Shown here piece after piece: positions 8,187 through 16,966 of a DNA stretch of 52,384 bases. The stretch's first letter is position 1. Each line of letters begins with the position of its first letter. Source of the DNA: Actinomycetes bacterium. GTDB taxonomy: Bacteria; Actinomycetota; Acidimicrobiia; Acidimicrobiales; Ilumatobacteraceae. The notes under the pieces are model-generated. The model was given only the letters and a program-made list of their open reading frames with translations. It was not told the DNA's origin and ran no database searches. The stretch lies in the NCBI GenBank assembly GCA_025351965.1, contig JANXUX010000337.1, positions 1 through 52,384 on the forward strand, given 5' to 3'. The translations under genes were made by a program, and so were the position numbers.

Positions 8187-9392
8187 GTGTACAACCGTCG
8201 GCTCGTCTACACCTTCGGACTGCTGACCGGACTCTTCGCCGCCGGCTACGGCGTGATGTTCACACTGCTCGACGATTTCCGGGACCGTTACGGCATCTCC
8301 GAATCCAACCTCGGCATGGTCGTCGCGGTCGGGTTCTTCTCTGCGTTCTTGGCCCAGGTGTTCTTCGCGCCGCTCGCCGACCGCGGGCACGCTCGCCAGC
8401 TCGTCAACATCGGGATGGCGTTCAACCTCGCCGGCCTGCTGACGATGGCGTTCGGCAAGACGTTCGTGCTGCTGCTGATCGGCCGCCTCGTGATGGGCAT
8501 CGGTACGGGCATCGCCGTCCCGGCGATCCGCCGCATCGTGATCCTCGCCGACCCCGAGAACCTCGGGAGCAACATCGGTCGCCTGCTCGCCGCCGACGTG
8601 TCGGGATTCGCGCTCGGACCGGCGATCTCGGCCGTGCTCGTCGGCCCGTTCGGCATCTCCGCGCCCTTCCTGGTGATCTGCGTCGCGACGCTGGCCTGCT
8701 TCCCGGTGATGTCGCGCATGCACGTCGACGAGGCAGCCGACAGCGACAAGCCCCAGGCTCGATTCGCATTCGACCTGTTGAAATCGCGCACGTACGTCGG
8801 TGCGCTGTGCTTCGGGTCGGCCGTGTTCTTGATGGTCGGCACCTTCGACGCGCTTTGGGTCCTCGTCCTCGACGACCTGAACACCGCCGACTGGATCGCC
8901 AACCTCGGCATCACGCTGTTCGCGTTGCCGCTGATCTTCCTCGGCTCGATCGGCGGCAGGCTCGCCCAACGGGTCGGGCCGTTCCGCATCGGCACCCTCG
9001 GCCTTGTCCTGGGCGCGTGCTTCATGTTCGCCTACGGCCGGCTGCCGACGGGCATCGCGATGTTCGCCGTCTCGATGGTCCACGCGCTGAGCGACGGCGT
9101 CTCGGTCGCCAGCTCGGGCGTGGCCGTCGGTGTCGTCACCCCGGCGGACCGCATGGCCGGGGCCCAGGGCCTGCTCGGTGGTGCGCAGACACTGGTCGGT
9201 GGTATCGCCGCATTGCTCGCCGGTGAGCTCTACCAGAATCACGGACGGGCGACGGCGTACACCGTCTGCTCGGTGCTGATGATCACGCTCGTGGTCGTGG
9301 GCATCGCCTGCGTCGGGCCGGCGTGGAGTGCGCGTCCGGATCCCGAGTCTTCTGCGCCGACGGATCACGGGGCGCTGGCGCACCAGTCGTAG
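8187..9392 (+). CDS. Major facilitator superfamily transporter
   Basis: 401 residues with about 12 membrane segments. The MFS motif-A region after helix 2 reads FFAPLADRGHARQLVNIG, and helix 4/5 contains GRLVMGIGTGIAVPAIRRIV. The second half repeats the pattern (LAQRVGPFRIGTLGLVLG). The GTG at 8187 gives VYNRRLVYTFGLLTGLFAAG, directly starting helix 1. This is the general sugar/drug/metabolite exporter type; no substrate can be assigned. It follows an EamA transporter and precedes an epoxide hydrolase by 30 nt. Confidence 0.88.
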   Translation: MYNRRLVYTFGLLTGLFAAGYGVMFTLLDDFRDRYGISESNLGMVVAVGFFSAFLAQVFFAPLADRGHARQLVNIGMAFNLAGLLTMAFGKTFVLLLIGRLVMGIGTGIAVPAIRRIVILADPENLGSNIGRLLAADVSGFALGPAISAVLVGPFGISAPFLVICVATLACFPVMSRMHVDEAADSDKPQARFAFDLLKSRTYVGALCFGSAVFLMVGTFDALWVLVLDDLNTADWIANLGITLFALPLIFLGSIGGRLAQRVGPFRIGTLGLVLGACFMFAYGRLPTGIAMFAVSMVHALSDGVSVASSGVAVGVVTPADRMAGAQGLLGGAQTLVGGIAALLAGELYQNHGRATAYTVCSVLMITLVVVGIACVGPAWSARPDPESSAPTDHGALAHQS

Positions 9393-9422
9393 CTGCACGC
9401 GGCGATCGTGCAGACTGCCCGA

Positions 9423-10577
9423 GTGAGTAGCGAACCGTTGACCAGCGAGCACATCGACCCGTTCCGAGCCGAGACACCGCAGGCGGTGATCGACGACCTC
9501 CGCGCCCGGCTGGCGAACACCCGCTGGCCGGACGAGATCGCCGGAACCGACTGGGAGTACGGCACAGACCTGGCCTATCTGCGCGAAGTGTGCGAGTCCT
9601 GGCAGACGTTCGACTGGGCGGCCGTCGAGGCCCGCTTCAACGCCTGGCCGCAGATCACCACCATCATCGACGGCCAGCGGGTGCACGCCATTCATGCACC
9701 GTCGCCAGAGCCGGACGCGCTGCCGTTGATCATCACCCACGGCTGGCCCGGCTCAGTGGTCGAGTTCCTCGACGTCATCGAGCCGCTGCGCGATCCGCGC
9801 AGCCACGGCGGCGACCCGGCCGATGCGTTCCACATCGTCGCTCCATCGATCCCCGGTTACGGCTGGAGCGGCCCGACGACGGAACCCGGTTGGGACGTGC
9901 GGCGCGTCGCCGAGGCCTGGAAGACACTGATGGCCCGGCTCGGCTACGACCGGTATGGCGCGCAGGGTGGTGACTGGGGCTCGATGATCTCCGGCCAGGT
10001 CGGAGTCGTCGACGCCGAGCACTGCGCCGGCGTGCACATCAACATGGTCCTCGGCTTGCCCGACGACACCCCGCTGACCGACGACGAGCAGGCCGCGATG
10101 GCGGCGAGCGGGGCGTTCTTGGCCAACGGCTCTGCGTACCAACAGATCCAGGGCAAGAACCCGCAGACGCTCGGCTACGGGCTGTCCGACTCCCCCGCCG
10201 GCCTGGCTGGATGGATCACCGAGAAGTTCCATCACTGGACGCATCACCCCGACGGCGACCTCGAGACCGCAATCACCCGCGACCAACTGCTGGCCAACCT
10301 CACGCTCTACTGGGTGACGGAGACGATCAACTCCAGCACCCGGCTGTACTTCGAGTCGCAGAAGGCCGGCCGCTTCCCGCCGTTCGACCGGGTCGAGGTG
10401 CCGACGGGCATCGCGTACTTCCCCGGCGAGATCATCACGATGCCCGAGGGCTGGGCGCGCAACCTCTACAACGTCACCCACGTCAGCCGCTTCGATCGCG
10501 GCGGTCACTTCGCAGCGATGGAGGAACCCGACCTCTTCGTCGACGACGTGCGTGCCTTCTTCCGCACGATCCGCTGA
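9423..10577 (+). CDS. Epoxide hydrolase, EHN-type alpha/beta-hydrolase
   Basis: 384 residues. The N-terminal EHN domain (IDPFRAETPQAVIDDLRARLANTRWPDE) is followed by an alpha/beta-hydrolase core. HGWPGSVVEF carries the oxyanion HG-P motif, YGAQGGDWGSMIS the nucleophile Asp, YFESQKAGRFPPF a lid Tyr region, and DRGGHFAAMEEP the catalytic His. Such enzymes open epoxides to diols; the microsomal/juvenile-hormone-epoxide-hydrolase type is the closest description. The GTG at 9423 was chosen over the GTG at 9408 only because it is closer to the domain; both are possible. Confidence 0.9.
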   Translation: MSSEPLTSEHIDPFRAETPQAVIDDLRARLANTRWPDEIAGTDWEYGTDLAYLREVCESWQTFDWAAVEARFNAWPQITTIIDGQRVHAIHAPSPEPDALPLIITHGWPGSVVEFLDVIEPLRDPRSHGGDPADAFHIVAPSIPGYGWSGPTTEPGWDVRRVAEAWKTLMARLGYDRYGAQGGDWGSMISGQVGVVDAEHCAGVHINMVLGLPDDTPLTDDEQAAMAASGAFLANGSAYQQIQGKNPQTLGYGLSDSPAGLAGWITEKFHHWTHHPDGDLETAITRDQLLANLTLYWVTETINSSTRLYFESQKAGRFPPFDRVEVPTGIAYFPGEIITMPEGWARNLYNVTHVSRFDRGGHFAAMEEPDLFVDDVRAFFRTIR

Positions 10578-10652
10578 ACACAGGCTCGCTGAACACGGCG
10601 AAGCGCCGGATCGCAGCACGGAGCGGGGGTCGGCCGTGGCAGGCTGTGCGGT

Positions 10653-11003
10653 ATGGCCTGGTTGATGAGCGACGCACATGTGCTCGCCTCGGTCGACGTG
10701 GCCACGAGCCGAGCCAGCAGGGCGAAGGGGCTGCTCGGTCGTGACACGTTCGAGGGGGCGTTCGCGATCCCGAAGTGCCGGTGGGTGCACACGATGGGCA
10801 TGCGCTTCGCCCTGGACATCGCCTACGTCGGAGCCGACGACCAGGTCATCAAGATCGCCACGATGCGCCCGTACCGCTTCGCCTGCCCGGTGCCCAAGGC
10901 ACGCACGGTCATCGAGGCCAGGGCGGGGTCGTTCGAGCGGTGGGGGCTGCGCGTCGGCGACCCCGTCGAACTGCGCCTCACCGACCCGAACTGCGTGCTC
11001 TGA
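10653..11003 (+). CDS. DUF192 family protein
   Basis: 116 residues spanning a single DUF192 domain: SRASRAKGLLGRDTFEGAFAIP, CRWVHTMGMRFALDIAYV, RFACPVPKARTVIEARAGSF. The W-H-T-x-G-M-x-F-x-L-D core is diagnostic. The family is a small beta-rich fold of unknown function, often secreted; this one has no signal peptide. It is 3 nt upstream of rsmI and presumably co-transcribed. Confidence 0.85.
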   Translation: MAWLMSDAHVLASVDVATSRASRAKGLLGRDTFEGAFAIPKCRWVHTMGMRFALDIAYVGADDQVIKIATMRPYRFACPVPKARTVIEARAGSFERWGLRVGDPVELRLTDPNCVL

Positions 11004-11006
11004 CCC

Positions 11007-11849
11007 GTGGGCACGCTCGTCCTCGTCGCCACACCGATCGGCAACCTCGGTGACCTCTCGCCGCGCGCCATCGAGGCGCTGCAGGGCGCTGCGCTGATCT
11101 GCTGTGAGGACACTCGCCGCACCGGCGGGCTGCTGTCCCACTTCGGCATCCGTGGGGTACGGATGGCGATCGCCAACGAACACACCGAGAATGCGCGGGT
11201 GGCCGAAGTGCTCGACCTGCTTGCCGGCGGGGCCAGCGTGGCCGTCGTGACCGACGCCGGTACACCCGGAATCAGCGATCCAGGCGAACGCCTGGTCGTC
11301 GCAGCGATCGCCGAGGGGCATACGGTCAGTGCCGTTCCGGGGCCGTCGGCGGACGTGATGGCGCTGGTCATCTCCGGGCTGCCGAGCGCGCGCTACGTGA
11401 TGGACGGGTTCCTGCCACGCAGCGGTCCGGAGCGGGCGGTGCGGCTCGCCGAGGCAACGACCGAACGCCGCACCGTCGTGCTCTACGAGGCACCGCACCG
11501 CCTGGTCCGCACGGTGACCGATCTCCATGCGCTCTGCGGGCCCGCCCGACGGATCGTGCTCGCACGTGAGCTGACCAAGCTCCACGAGGAGGTGTGGCGG
11601 GGCTCCCTCGGCGAGGCCTTGGCGCATGTCGCCGAGCGCGAGCCGCAGGGTGAGTACGTCATCGTGCTCGAGGGCGCGCCGGCGCGCACCGAGCCGACCG
11701 ACGATGACATCCGCCGCGGTCTCGAGCGAGAACTCGCAGGCGGAGCCAGCAAGAAGTCGGCCGTGTCGACGGTGGCCGATCATCTCGGTGTCGCCAAGAA
11801 CCGCGTGTACAACCTGGCGCTGACCGTCACCGTTGCGGCCCGGCAGTAG
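11007..11849 (+). CDS. rsmI: 16S rRNA (cytidine1402-2'-O)-methyltransferase RsmI
   Basis: 280 residues with the tetrapyrrole-methylase fold. The N-terminus GTLVLVATPIGNLGDLSPRA is the family signature. It continues with CEDTRRTGGLLSHFGI, VVTDAGTPGISDPGERLV (SAM site), PGPSADVMALVISGLPS and LYEAPHRLVRTV, and ends with a C-terminal helical domain (SKKSAVSTVADHLGVAKNRVYNL). It modifies C1402 in the ribosomal P site. GTG start 11007. It is the last gene of a rightward run, convergent with the SGNH gene (12-nt gap). Confidence 0.95.
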   Translation: MGTLVLVATPIGNLGDLSPRAIEALQGAALICCEDTRRTGGLLSHFGIRGVRMAIANEHTENARVAEVLDLLAGGASVAVVTDAGTPGISDPGERLVVAAIAEGHTVSAVPGPSADVMALVISGLPSARYVMDGFLPRSGPERAVRLAEATTERRTVVLYEAPHRLVRTVTDLHALCGPARRIVLARELTKLHEEVWRGSLGEALAHVAEREPQGEYVIVLEGAPARTEPTDDDIRRGLERELAGGASKKSAVSTVADHLGVAKNRVYNLALTVTVAARQ

Positions 11850-11861
11850 CGCCCGCGCTCG

Positions 11862-13628
11862 TCAGGGCACCCACCAACCGGTGGTGTCGAACAGCAGGTG
11901 GGCACCGACGGATGCGGTCACGCACAACGAACCGCTGACCGACGCAGTGACCGCGTTCGCCGTCACGCCGCCGAGACCGCCGTTCACCGACGAGGTCGCC
12001 GGGACGGGCTGTCCGCAGTCGTAGGCGGCGAAGTAGCCGTCGACGCCGGGCTGGACCATCGTGATGTTGCCGGTGACGGCCTTCGCGTCCGGTGGGGCAA
12101 CCGGGAAGTCGACGGTCTGGCCGAGCCCGACCTGGCCACGCCACCCACCGATACCGGCGCGAGTGTCGACCATCCGCTGCGGCGTCGCCGGCTGGAAGCG
12201 CAGCGCACCACCACTCGTGAACGTGCCCTGCAGATCGATGACCACATCGGTGGGAACGTTGGCGTGCACGCAGATCGTGCCGGCGGCGCCGACCTGTACG
12301 TACGCCGAACCGGCGGCGGCTGCCCCAGTGACGAAGTTCAGATTCGACGTCGCCGGCGCGGCGGCATCGCACGGGTAGGCGACGAGGTAGCCGGGTGCTG
12401 CGGCGCCGACTGCGGTGAGGTTGACCACGGCACCGGCGACCGCCCCGGGAATCGTCACGACGAGCGGATCGGCCCGCCCGCTGATCCGCGTGTCGACGAG
12501 ACGCGACGGTGTCATCGGGTTCAGCCGCAACGCTGCGGACGGAACGAACGCACCCTGGAGGTCGACGATGAAGTGCACGGGGGTGGAGGCGTCCACGCAC
12601 AGCGAGTCGGTGGCGCCGACACCGACGACGACCTGGTTCGGGCGTGTCTGACCGGGTGCGAAGTTCACGCTCGACGTCGGCGGCGGTGGGCCGCCGCACG
12701 GGTACACGCTGAGGTAGCCCGCCGGCGTCGACGGCCCGGCGACCGCGGTCACGTTGACGCTCACCGCCGTCGAGCCCGCCGGTACCGCGCCGGCCAGGCT
12801 GATGCTGATCGGTCCGGGTGGGCTCGCCAGCGGTCGGCTGTCGTACAGACGGACCTGGGGCAGCGGCTGGTAGTCACCGGGGGCACCGGCGGTGGGCGGC
12901 AGCGTCACCGATCCCGGGGTGCGCTCGGACCCGCCGAGCCGAGCGGTGAAGTCGTTCGCCATCAGCGTCGACTTCTTGCGGTACTCGGCGCCGTTGGGCA
13001 GGTGGACGCCATCGGGGGCGAGGCGGATGTCGCTGGCGGCGAGCGCGGCGGGCCAATCCCAGAGGTGCACGTTCGGGTGCGTCGCAGCGACAGCGGCGAG
13101 GGCCCGGTTCCAGACATCGGCGTCGGCCTGGGTGGGCATCGTGATCAGCGACCACCAGATCTGGCGATCCTCGCCGATGGTGTCGACGAGTTGGAGGATG
13201 TCCCGCTCGGCGCACGGCTGCCGGCTGTTGCAGTTACCGATGTCGTTCGAGCCGAGCGCAACCATGTACGCAGGCGTGTCCCATCCTTCGGCGCGACGGT
13301 CGATGACCCACTTCGTCATGTTCGCCCCAGGCGTCGAGACGACGAGTCCCGCTTGCAGACCGACGCCGGCGACCATGCGGACCGGGCCCCAGCCACGATC
13401 GACCAGCATCTGCGCGACAGACGGCCCGTAGCCGTCGGTCTCCAACGCCGAGCCGAGCATCACCGAATCACCGATCACCGTGACGGCACCGCGAGGACCG
13501 GGAAGGGGCTTGATGTACTGGGAGAACAGTGTCTCAGCGGCCGCCGGCCTGGCTGGCGCGACTCCGAGCGACGCCGCCAGCGCCACCAGGACCACACCGA
13601 ACACACACCACCGTCGCCGAATTCGCAT
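11862..13628 (-). CDS. Secreted SGNH/GDSL hydrolase with three C-terminal RxVDTR-type repeats
   Basis: 588 residues from ATG 13628, preceded by AGGA. A signal peptide ends near ARPAAAETLF. The SGNH hydrolase domain (about residues 40-220) has block I GDSVMLG, block III GSNDIGN and block V DGVHLPNG (catalytic Asp/His). Three related repeats of about 110 residues follow, beginning VRLYDSRP, SRLVDTRI and QRMVDTRA, with conserved SSVNF/TSNLNF and LCV/ICV Cys positions. Such repeats are common in secreted actinobacterial proteins and may mediate wall or polysaccharide attachment. Possible substrates are acetylated polysaccharides or esters. An alternative GTG lies at 13649. Confidence 0.88.
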   Translation of the reverse strand: MRIRRRWCVFGVVLVALAASLGVAPARPAAAETLFSQYIKPLPGPRGAVTVIGDSVMLGSALETDGYGPSVAQMLVDRGWGPVRMVAGVGLQAGLVVSTPGANMTKWVIDRRAEGWDTPAYMVALGSNDIGNCNSRQPCAERDILQLVDTIGEDRQIWWSLITMPTQADADVWNRALAAVAATHPNVHLWDWPAALAASDIRLAPDGVHLPNGAEYRKKSTLMANDFTARLGGSERTPGSVTLPPTAGAPGDYQPLPQVRLYDSRPLASPPGPISISLAGAVPAGSTAVSVNVTAVAGPSTPAGYLSVYPCGGPPPPTSSVNFAPGQTRPNQVVVGVGATDSLCVDASTPVHFIVDLQGAFVPSAALRLNPMTPSRLVDTRISGRADPLVVTIPGAVAGAVVNLTAVGAAAPGYLVAYPCDAAAPATSNLNFVTGAAAAGSAYVQVGAAGTICVHANVPTDVVIDLQGTFTSGGALRFQPATPQRMVDTRAGIGGWRGQVGLGQTVDFPVAPPDAKAVTGNITMVQPGVDGYFAAYDCGQPVPATSSVNGGLGGVTANAVTASVSGSLCVTASVGAHLLFDTTGWWVP

Positions 13629-13650
13629 CAGGACGATCCTGCCAGACACG

Positions 13651-13695
13651 CCCAGGTCTCAGCCGCCCAGATCTCAGCCGCCCAGATCTCAGCCG
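13651..13695 (+). repeat. Three tandem 15-bp repeats
   Basis: Three copies of CCCAGATCTCAGCCG (the first has G in place of A) at 13651-13665, 13666-13680 and 13681-13695. They span the gap between the thioesterase stop codon and the SGNH gene start, both leftward. Each contains AGATCT or AGGTCT. The array could be an operator cluster or replication slippage. Confidence 0.7.
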
Positions 13696-14552
13696 CGCGG
13701 CATGAGCGCCAACTGTCGGCTCGTGGCGACGAGCCGGTCGGAGGCGTCCCAGACCTCGCTGTCCTCCTGGAGGAAACCGTTCTGGATGTACTCGGTGTGG
13801 AACCGGCAGCGCAGCGGTCCCGAGACGGGGATCCCGCGGACGTGGACGGTCAGTTCCACGGTCGGCACCCAGCCGAGCGGCATCTCGATGTTGAACACCG
13901 GAGGAGGGAATGCATCGACCACGAACAGCAGCGCGAGCGTGTCGACCGGACGGTCGTCGGCGAACTCGAACCATCCCTCGATCACCGCGCGTCCGGTGCG
14001 GATGCCCTCGTTGAAGCGGGCATGCGCCGGGTTCAGACGCACCTTCATCCGCCCCATCAGCGGCACCCCGACGACACCGTTGTCGCTGCGCGCCGAGCAC
14101 TCCTCCAACGGTGGCAGGTCCGGTGGACCACCGACGACGTCGCTGAACCCACCGCTCGCTGCGGCGACGTCACCGAAGCTGCCGAGCATGCGAATCACCT
14201 CACGATCACCGGAGCGCATCGATGCAGTCATCGTCACCAACTGACGACCGCTCTTGACGACGTCGGTCTCGATCGTCACCGGTCCGGGCCGACCCGGCGC
14301 GAGGTAGTGCGCGGTCAGCGTGATCGGGTCGACACGACCCGAAGCCTCGCGCATGGCTGCACCGGCAACAGCGAGCAGGTAACCGCCGTTGGCATTGCCC
14401 CCGATGTCCCAGCCGTCGTGGATCTCGCCGTCGAACACGGCGTGACCCGGCTGATCGCTCGACCCGTCACTGGGGCGTCGAGATACAGCGGTCGCAGAAT
14501 CGAACTCGAACATCGGTCGGCCGGTGTCCTGATGCGTTCCGTGCTGCGTCAC
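13689..14552 (-). CDS. Acyl-CoA thioesterase-like, double hotdog
   Basis: 287 residues from GTG 14552 (AGGA 7 nt upstream). The N-terminal hotdog shows HDGWDIGGNANGGYLLAVAGAAM and LTAHYLAPGRPGPVTIETDVVKSGR, the pattern of acyl-CoA thioesterase-like proteins. The C-terminal hotdog contains TLALLFVVDAFPPPVF and VELTVHVRGIPVSGPLRCRF. Members hydrolyse acyl-CoAs; chain-length preference cannot be inferred. The 3' end runs into the 15-bp tandem repeats. An alternative ATG lies at 14513. It is divergent from metG. Confidence 0.82.
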   Translation of the reverse strand: MTQHGTHQDTGRPMFEFDSATAVSRRPSDGSSDQPGHAVFDGEIHDGWDIGGNANGGYLLAVAGAAMREASGRVDPITLTAHYLAPGRPGPVTIETDVVKSGRQLVTMTASMRSGDREVIRMLGSFGDVAAASGGFSDVVGGPPDLPPLEECSARSDNGVVGVPLMGRMKVRLNPAHARFNEGIRTGRAVIEGWFEFADDRPVDTLALLFVVDAFPPPVFNIEMPLGWVPTVELTVHVRGIPVSGPLRCRFHTEYIQNGFLQEDSEVWDASDRLVATSRQLALMPRG

Positions 14553-14611
14553 CAGACCATCCTGGCGGTCGCAGCGTCGAAATCGCATCGGCGCGACGAC
14601 GGGGGTCGCCC

Positions 14612-14617
14612 TAGCCT
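14612..14617 (+). promoter_or_regulatory. TAGCCT -10-like box of metG
   Basis: TAGCCT ends 6 nt before the metG GTG, leaving no room for a Shine-Dalgarno. This is a strong case for leaderless transcription. Confidence 0.5.
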
Positions 14618-14623
14618 GTCGGT

Positions 14624-16135
14624 GTGACCAACTTCTCGCTCACGACCCCCATCTACTACGTGACGGCCCAGCCTCACTTGGGGCACGCGTACACCACCAT
14701 CGTCGGCGATGCACTCGCCCGGTGGCACCGCCTGATGGGCGAGAACGTCTTCTACCTGACCGGCACCGACGAGCACGGTCTGAAGGTGCAACAGGCCGCC
14801 GACGCCGCCGGGCTGACGCCGCAGGAGTTCGTCGACACCATCGCCCCGCTCTACGCAGACGCCTGGACGAAGCTGAACATCAGCAACGACGATTTCATCC
14901 GCACCACCGAGCCGCGGCACTACGCGGGCGTCGCCAAGCTGCTCCAGGCGTGTTACGACTCGGGTGACATCGAGCTCGACGTCTACACCGGGCTGTACTG
15001 CGTGTCGTGCGAGGAGTACTACACCGAAGAGGAGCTCGTCGAGGGTCTGTGCCCGATTCACAAGATCCCGGTCCAGTCGGTGAACGAGGAGAACTACTTC
15101 TTCCGCCTCAGCCGGTTCCAGGACCGCTTGCTCGAGTGGTATGCGTCGCACCCCGATGCGCTGAACCCCGAGTTCCGCGGCAACGAGGCGATCGGGCTGA
15201 TCAAGGGCGGCCTACGAGACTTCTCGATCAGCCGCACCAGCCTGACCTGGGGCATCCCCCTGCCGTGGGATGCGAAGCACGTCGCGTACGTGTGGTTCGA
15301 TGCGCTGACCAACTACCTGTCAGCGGTCGGATACGGCACCGATGACGAGCGTTTTGCCGAGTGGTGGCCGGTCGACTATCACCTCATCGGCAAGGACATC
15401 GTCCGCCACCACTGCGTCTACTGGCCGGCGATGCTGATGTCCGCGGGCATCGACCTGCCCAAGGGCTGGGGCATCGGCGGTTGGCTGCTCAGCGGCGGCG
15501 AGAAGATGAGCAAGACCACCGGAAACGTCGTCAACCCGCTCGATCTCGTCGACGACATCGGTGTCGACGGGTTCCGTTACTACGTGCTCGCCGAGACCGC
15601 GTACGGCCAGGACGGTGACTTCAGCTACGAGGGCCTCCTCGGCCGCTACAACAGCGACCTCGCCAACAACCTTGGCAACCTGCTCAGCCGCGTTGCGACC
15701 GTCGTCGCCAAGAAGTGCGACGGCATCGGCCCGGCGCCGTCACCGGACAGCCCGCTCGCCGAAGCTGCAGCGAGCGCATACGCGGCGACCGCTGCGGCGT
15801 GGGACGCGCTGCAGCCGAGCCGGGCCCTCGACGCGACCTGGTCGCTGATCCGGGCCACGAACGCGTACCTCGAGACGAACGAGCCGTGGAAGGCCGAGCC
15901 GGGTGACGCCGTCGACCGGGTGATGGGCGACGCGCTCGAAGCGCTGCGCATCGTCGCTGTCCTGGCCTCGCCGGCGATCCCGGCGACCGCGCAGGCCGTC
16001 TGGGAGCGAATCGGTCTGACCGGGCTGGTCGTCGACCAGCGCGTTCCGGACGGTGCGACATGGGGTGGTTATCCGGGCGGGATTCCCGTCACCAAGGGCG
16101 AGCCGATGTTCCCCCGCCGCCAGATCCCTGCCTGA
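14624..16135 (+). CDS. metG: Methionyl-tRNA synthetase
   Basis: 503 residues, a class I synthetase. The HIGH motif is HLGH (IYYVTAQPHLGHAYTT, residues about 18-21) and KMSKT lies at about residue 294 (SGGEKMSKTTGN). The connective region has CVSCEEYYTEEELVEGLCPIHK, a reduced zinc knuckle of the MetG2-like type. The C-terminal anticodon-binding helical bundle follows (WDALQPSRALDATWSLIRATN, W..EP), and there is no C-terminal tRNA-binding dimerisation domain, consistent with the length. It charges tRNA-Met. The GTG at 14624 is fixed by homology and the adjacent -10 box. tatD begins 20 nt downstream. Confidence 0.97.
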   Translation: MTNFSLTTPIYYVTAQPHLGHAYTTIVGDALARWHRLMGENVFYLTGTDEHGLKVQQAADAAGLTPQEFVDTIAPLYADAWTKLNISNDDFIRTTEPRHYAGVAKLLQACYDSGDIELDVYTGLYCVSCEEYYTEEELVEGLCPIHKIPVQSVNEENYFFRLSRFQDRLLEWYASHPDALNPEFRGNEAIGLIKGGLRDFSISRTSLTWGIPLPWDAKHVAYVWFDALTNYLSAVGYGTDDERFAEWWPVDYHLIGKDIVRHHCVYWPAMLMSAGIDLPKGWGIGGWLLSGGEKMSKTTGNVVNPLDLVDDIGVDGFRYYVLAETAYGQDGDFSYEGLLGRYNSDLANNLGNLLSRVATVVAKKCDGIGPAPSPDSPLAEAAASAYAATAAAWDALQPSRALDATWSLIRATNAYLETNEPWKAEPGDAVDRVMGDALEALRIVAVLASPAIPATAQAVWERIGLTGLVVDQRVPDGATWGGYPGGIPVTKGEPMFPRRQIPA

Positions 16136-16155
16136 GCTCACGGGATGACCTGACG

Positions 16156-16917
16156 ATGATCTGGACCGACAACCACTGCCATCTGCACGACGAGCGGATC
16201 CCCGGTGGCGCCGCCGCAGCAGTAGACGCTGCGCGCACGGCCGGGGTCACGACCATGATCACCGTCGGCTGCGACACCGCGACGTCGCTGGCCGCGATCG
16301 CTGTCGCCGAGCAGTTCGACGGCGTCTGGGCGACGGTCGGGCTGCACCCGCACGACGCAGTGAACGGTGTCGAGACCATCGCCGGCCTGTTCGACCACCC
16401 GAAGGTGATCGCCGTCGGCGAGTGCGGACTCGACTACCACTACGACCACTCGCCCCGAGAGGTGCAGCGCACTGCGTTCGTCGATCAGATCCATCTCGCG
16501 CATCACCTGCAGCTGCCGCTGATCATCCACACGCGCGAGGCGTGGGCCGACACATTCGACATCCTGCGCGCCGAGGGGACGCCGGCGCAGACGATCTTCC
16601 ACTGCTTCACCGGCGACGCCGACGCAGCCCGCCAGTGCCTGGATCTCGGCGCGTTCGTGAGCTTCTCCGGCATCGTCACGTTCAAGACGGCCACCGACGT
16701 GCAGGCCGCTGCCCGCCTCTGCCCCCTCGATCGGCTCCTCGTCGAGACAGACAGTCCGTACCTCGCCCCGCTTCCGCACCGCGGGAAGCCGAACCAACCG
16801 TCACTGGTCACGGTGGTCGGCGCGTTCATCGCCGACCTGCGCGGCGACGATGTGGAGACGATCGCCACAGCAACCACGGCTGCGGCATGCCTTGCCTTTC
16901 CCCGGTCTGCTCCGTAG
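16156..16917 (+). CDS. tatD: TatD family metal-dependent DNase/hydrolase
   Basis: 253 residues, a TIM barrel with the metal ligands of the family: DNHCHLHD (HxH), GECGLDYHYD, LIIHTREA, FHCFTGD and VETDSPYLAP. The ATG at 16156 directly precedes the conserved N-terminus. TatD proteins are 3'-5' exonucleases or hydrolases linked to DNA repair and possibly D-aminoacyl-tRNA removal. The metG-tatD-(rpfB)-rsmA-ispE order is conserved in actinobacteria and holds here except at the rpfB position. Confidence 0.95.
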   Translation: MIWTDNHCHLHDERIPGGAAAAVDAARTAGVTTMITVGCDTATSLAAIAVAEQFDGVWATVGLHPHDAVNGVETIAGLFDHPKVIAVGECGLDYHYDHSPREVQRTAFVDQIHLAHHLQLPLIIHTREAWADTFDILRAEGTPAQTIFHCFTGDADAARQCLDLGAFVSFSGIVTFKTATDVQAAARLCPLDRLLVETDSPYLAPLPHRGKPNQPSLVTVVGAFIADLRGDDVETIATATTAAACLAFPRSAP

Positions 16918-16966
16918 CCTCGGTCCGAACGCCGGCACAGTTGCCGGCCCCGCCGCTCAGGAGAAC

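Noticed and set aside
8172-9740. 522-codon leftward frame opposite the MFS gene
   Set aside because: Charged low-complexity shadow; the rightward frame has 12 hydrophobic segments and MFS motifs.
11898-14627. 909-codon rightward frame across the SGNH and thioesterase genes
   Set aside because: Composition is low-complexity Arg/Asp/Gly; both leftward genes show conserved motifs.
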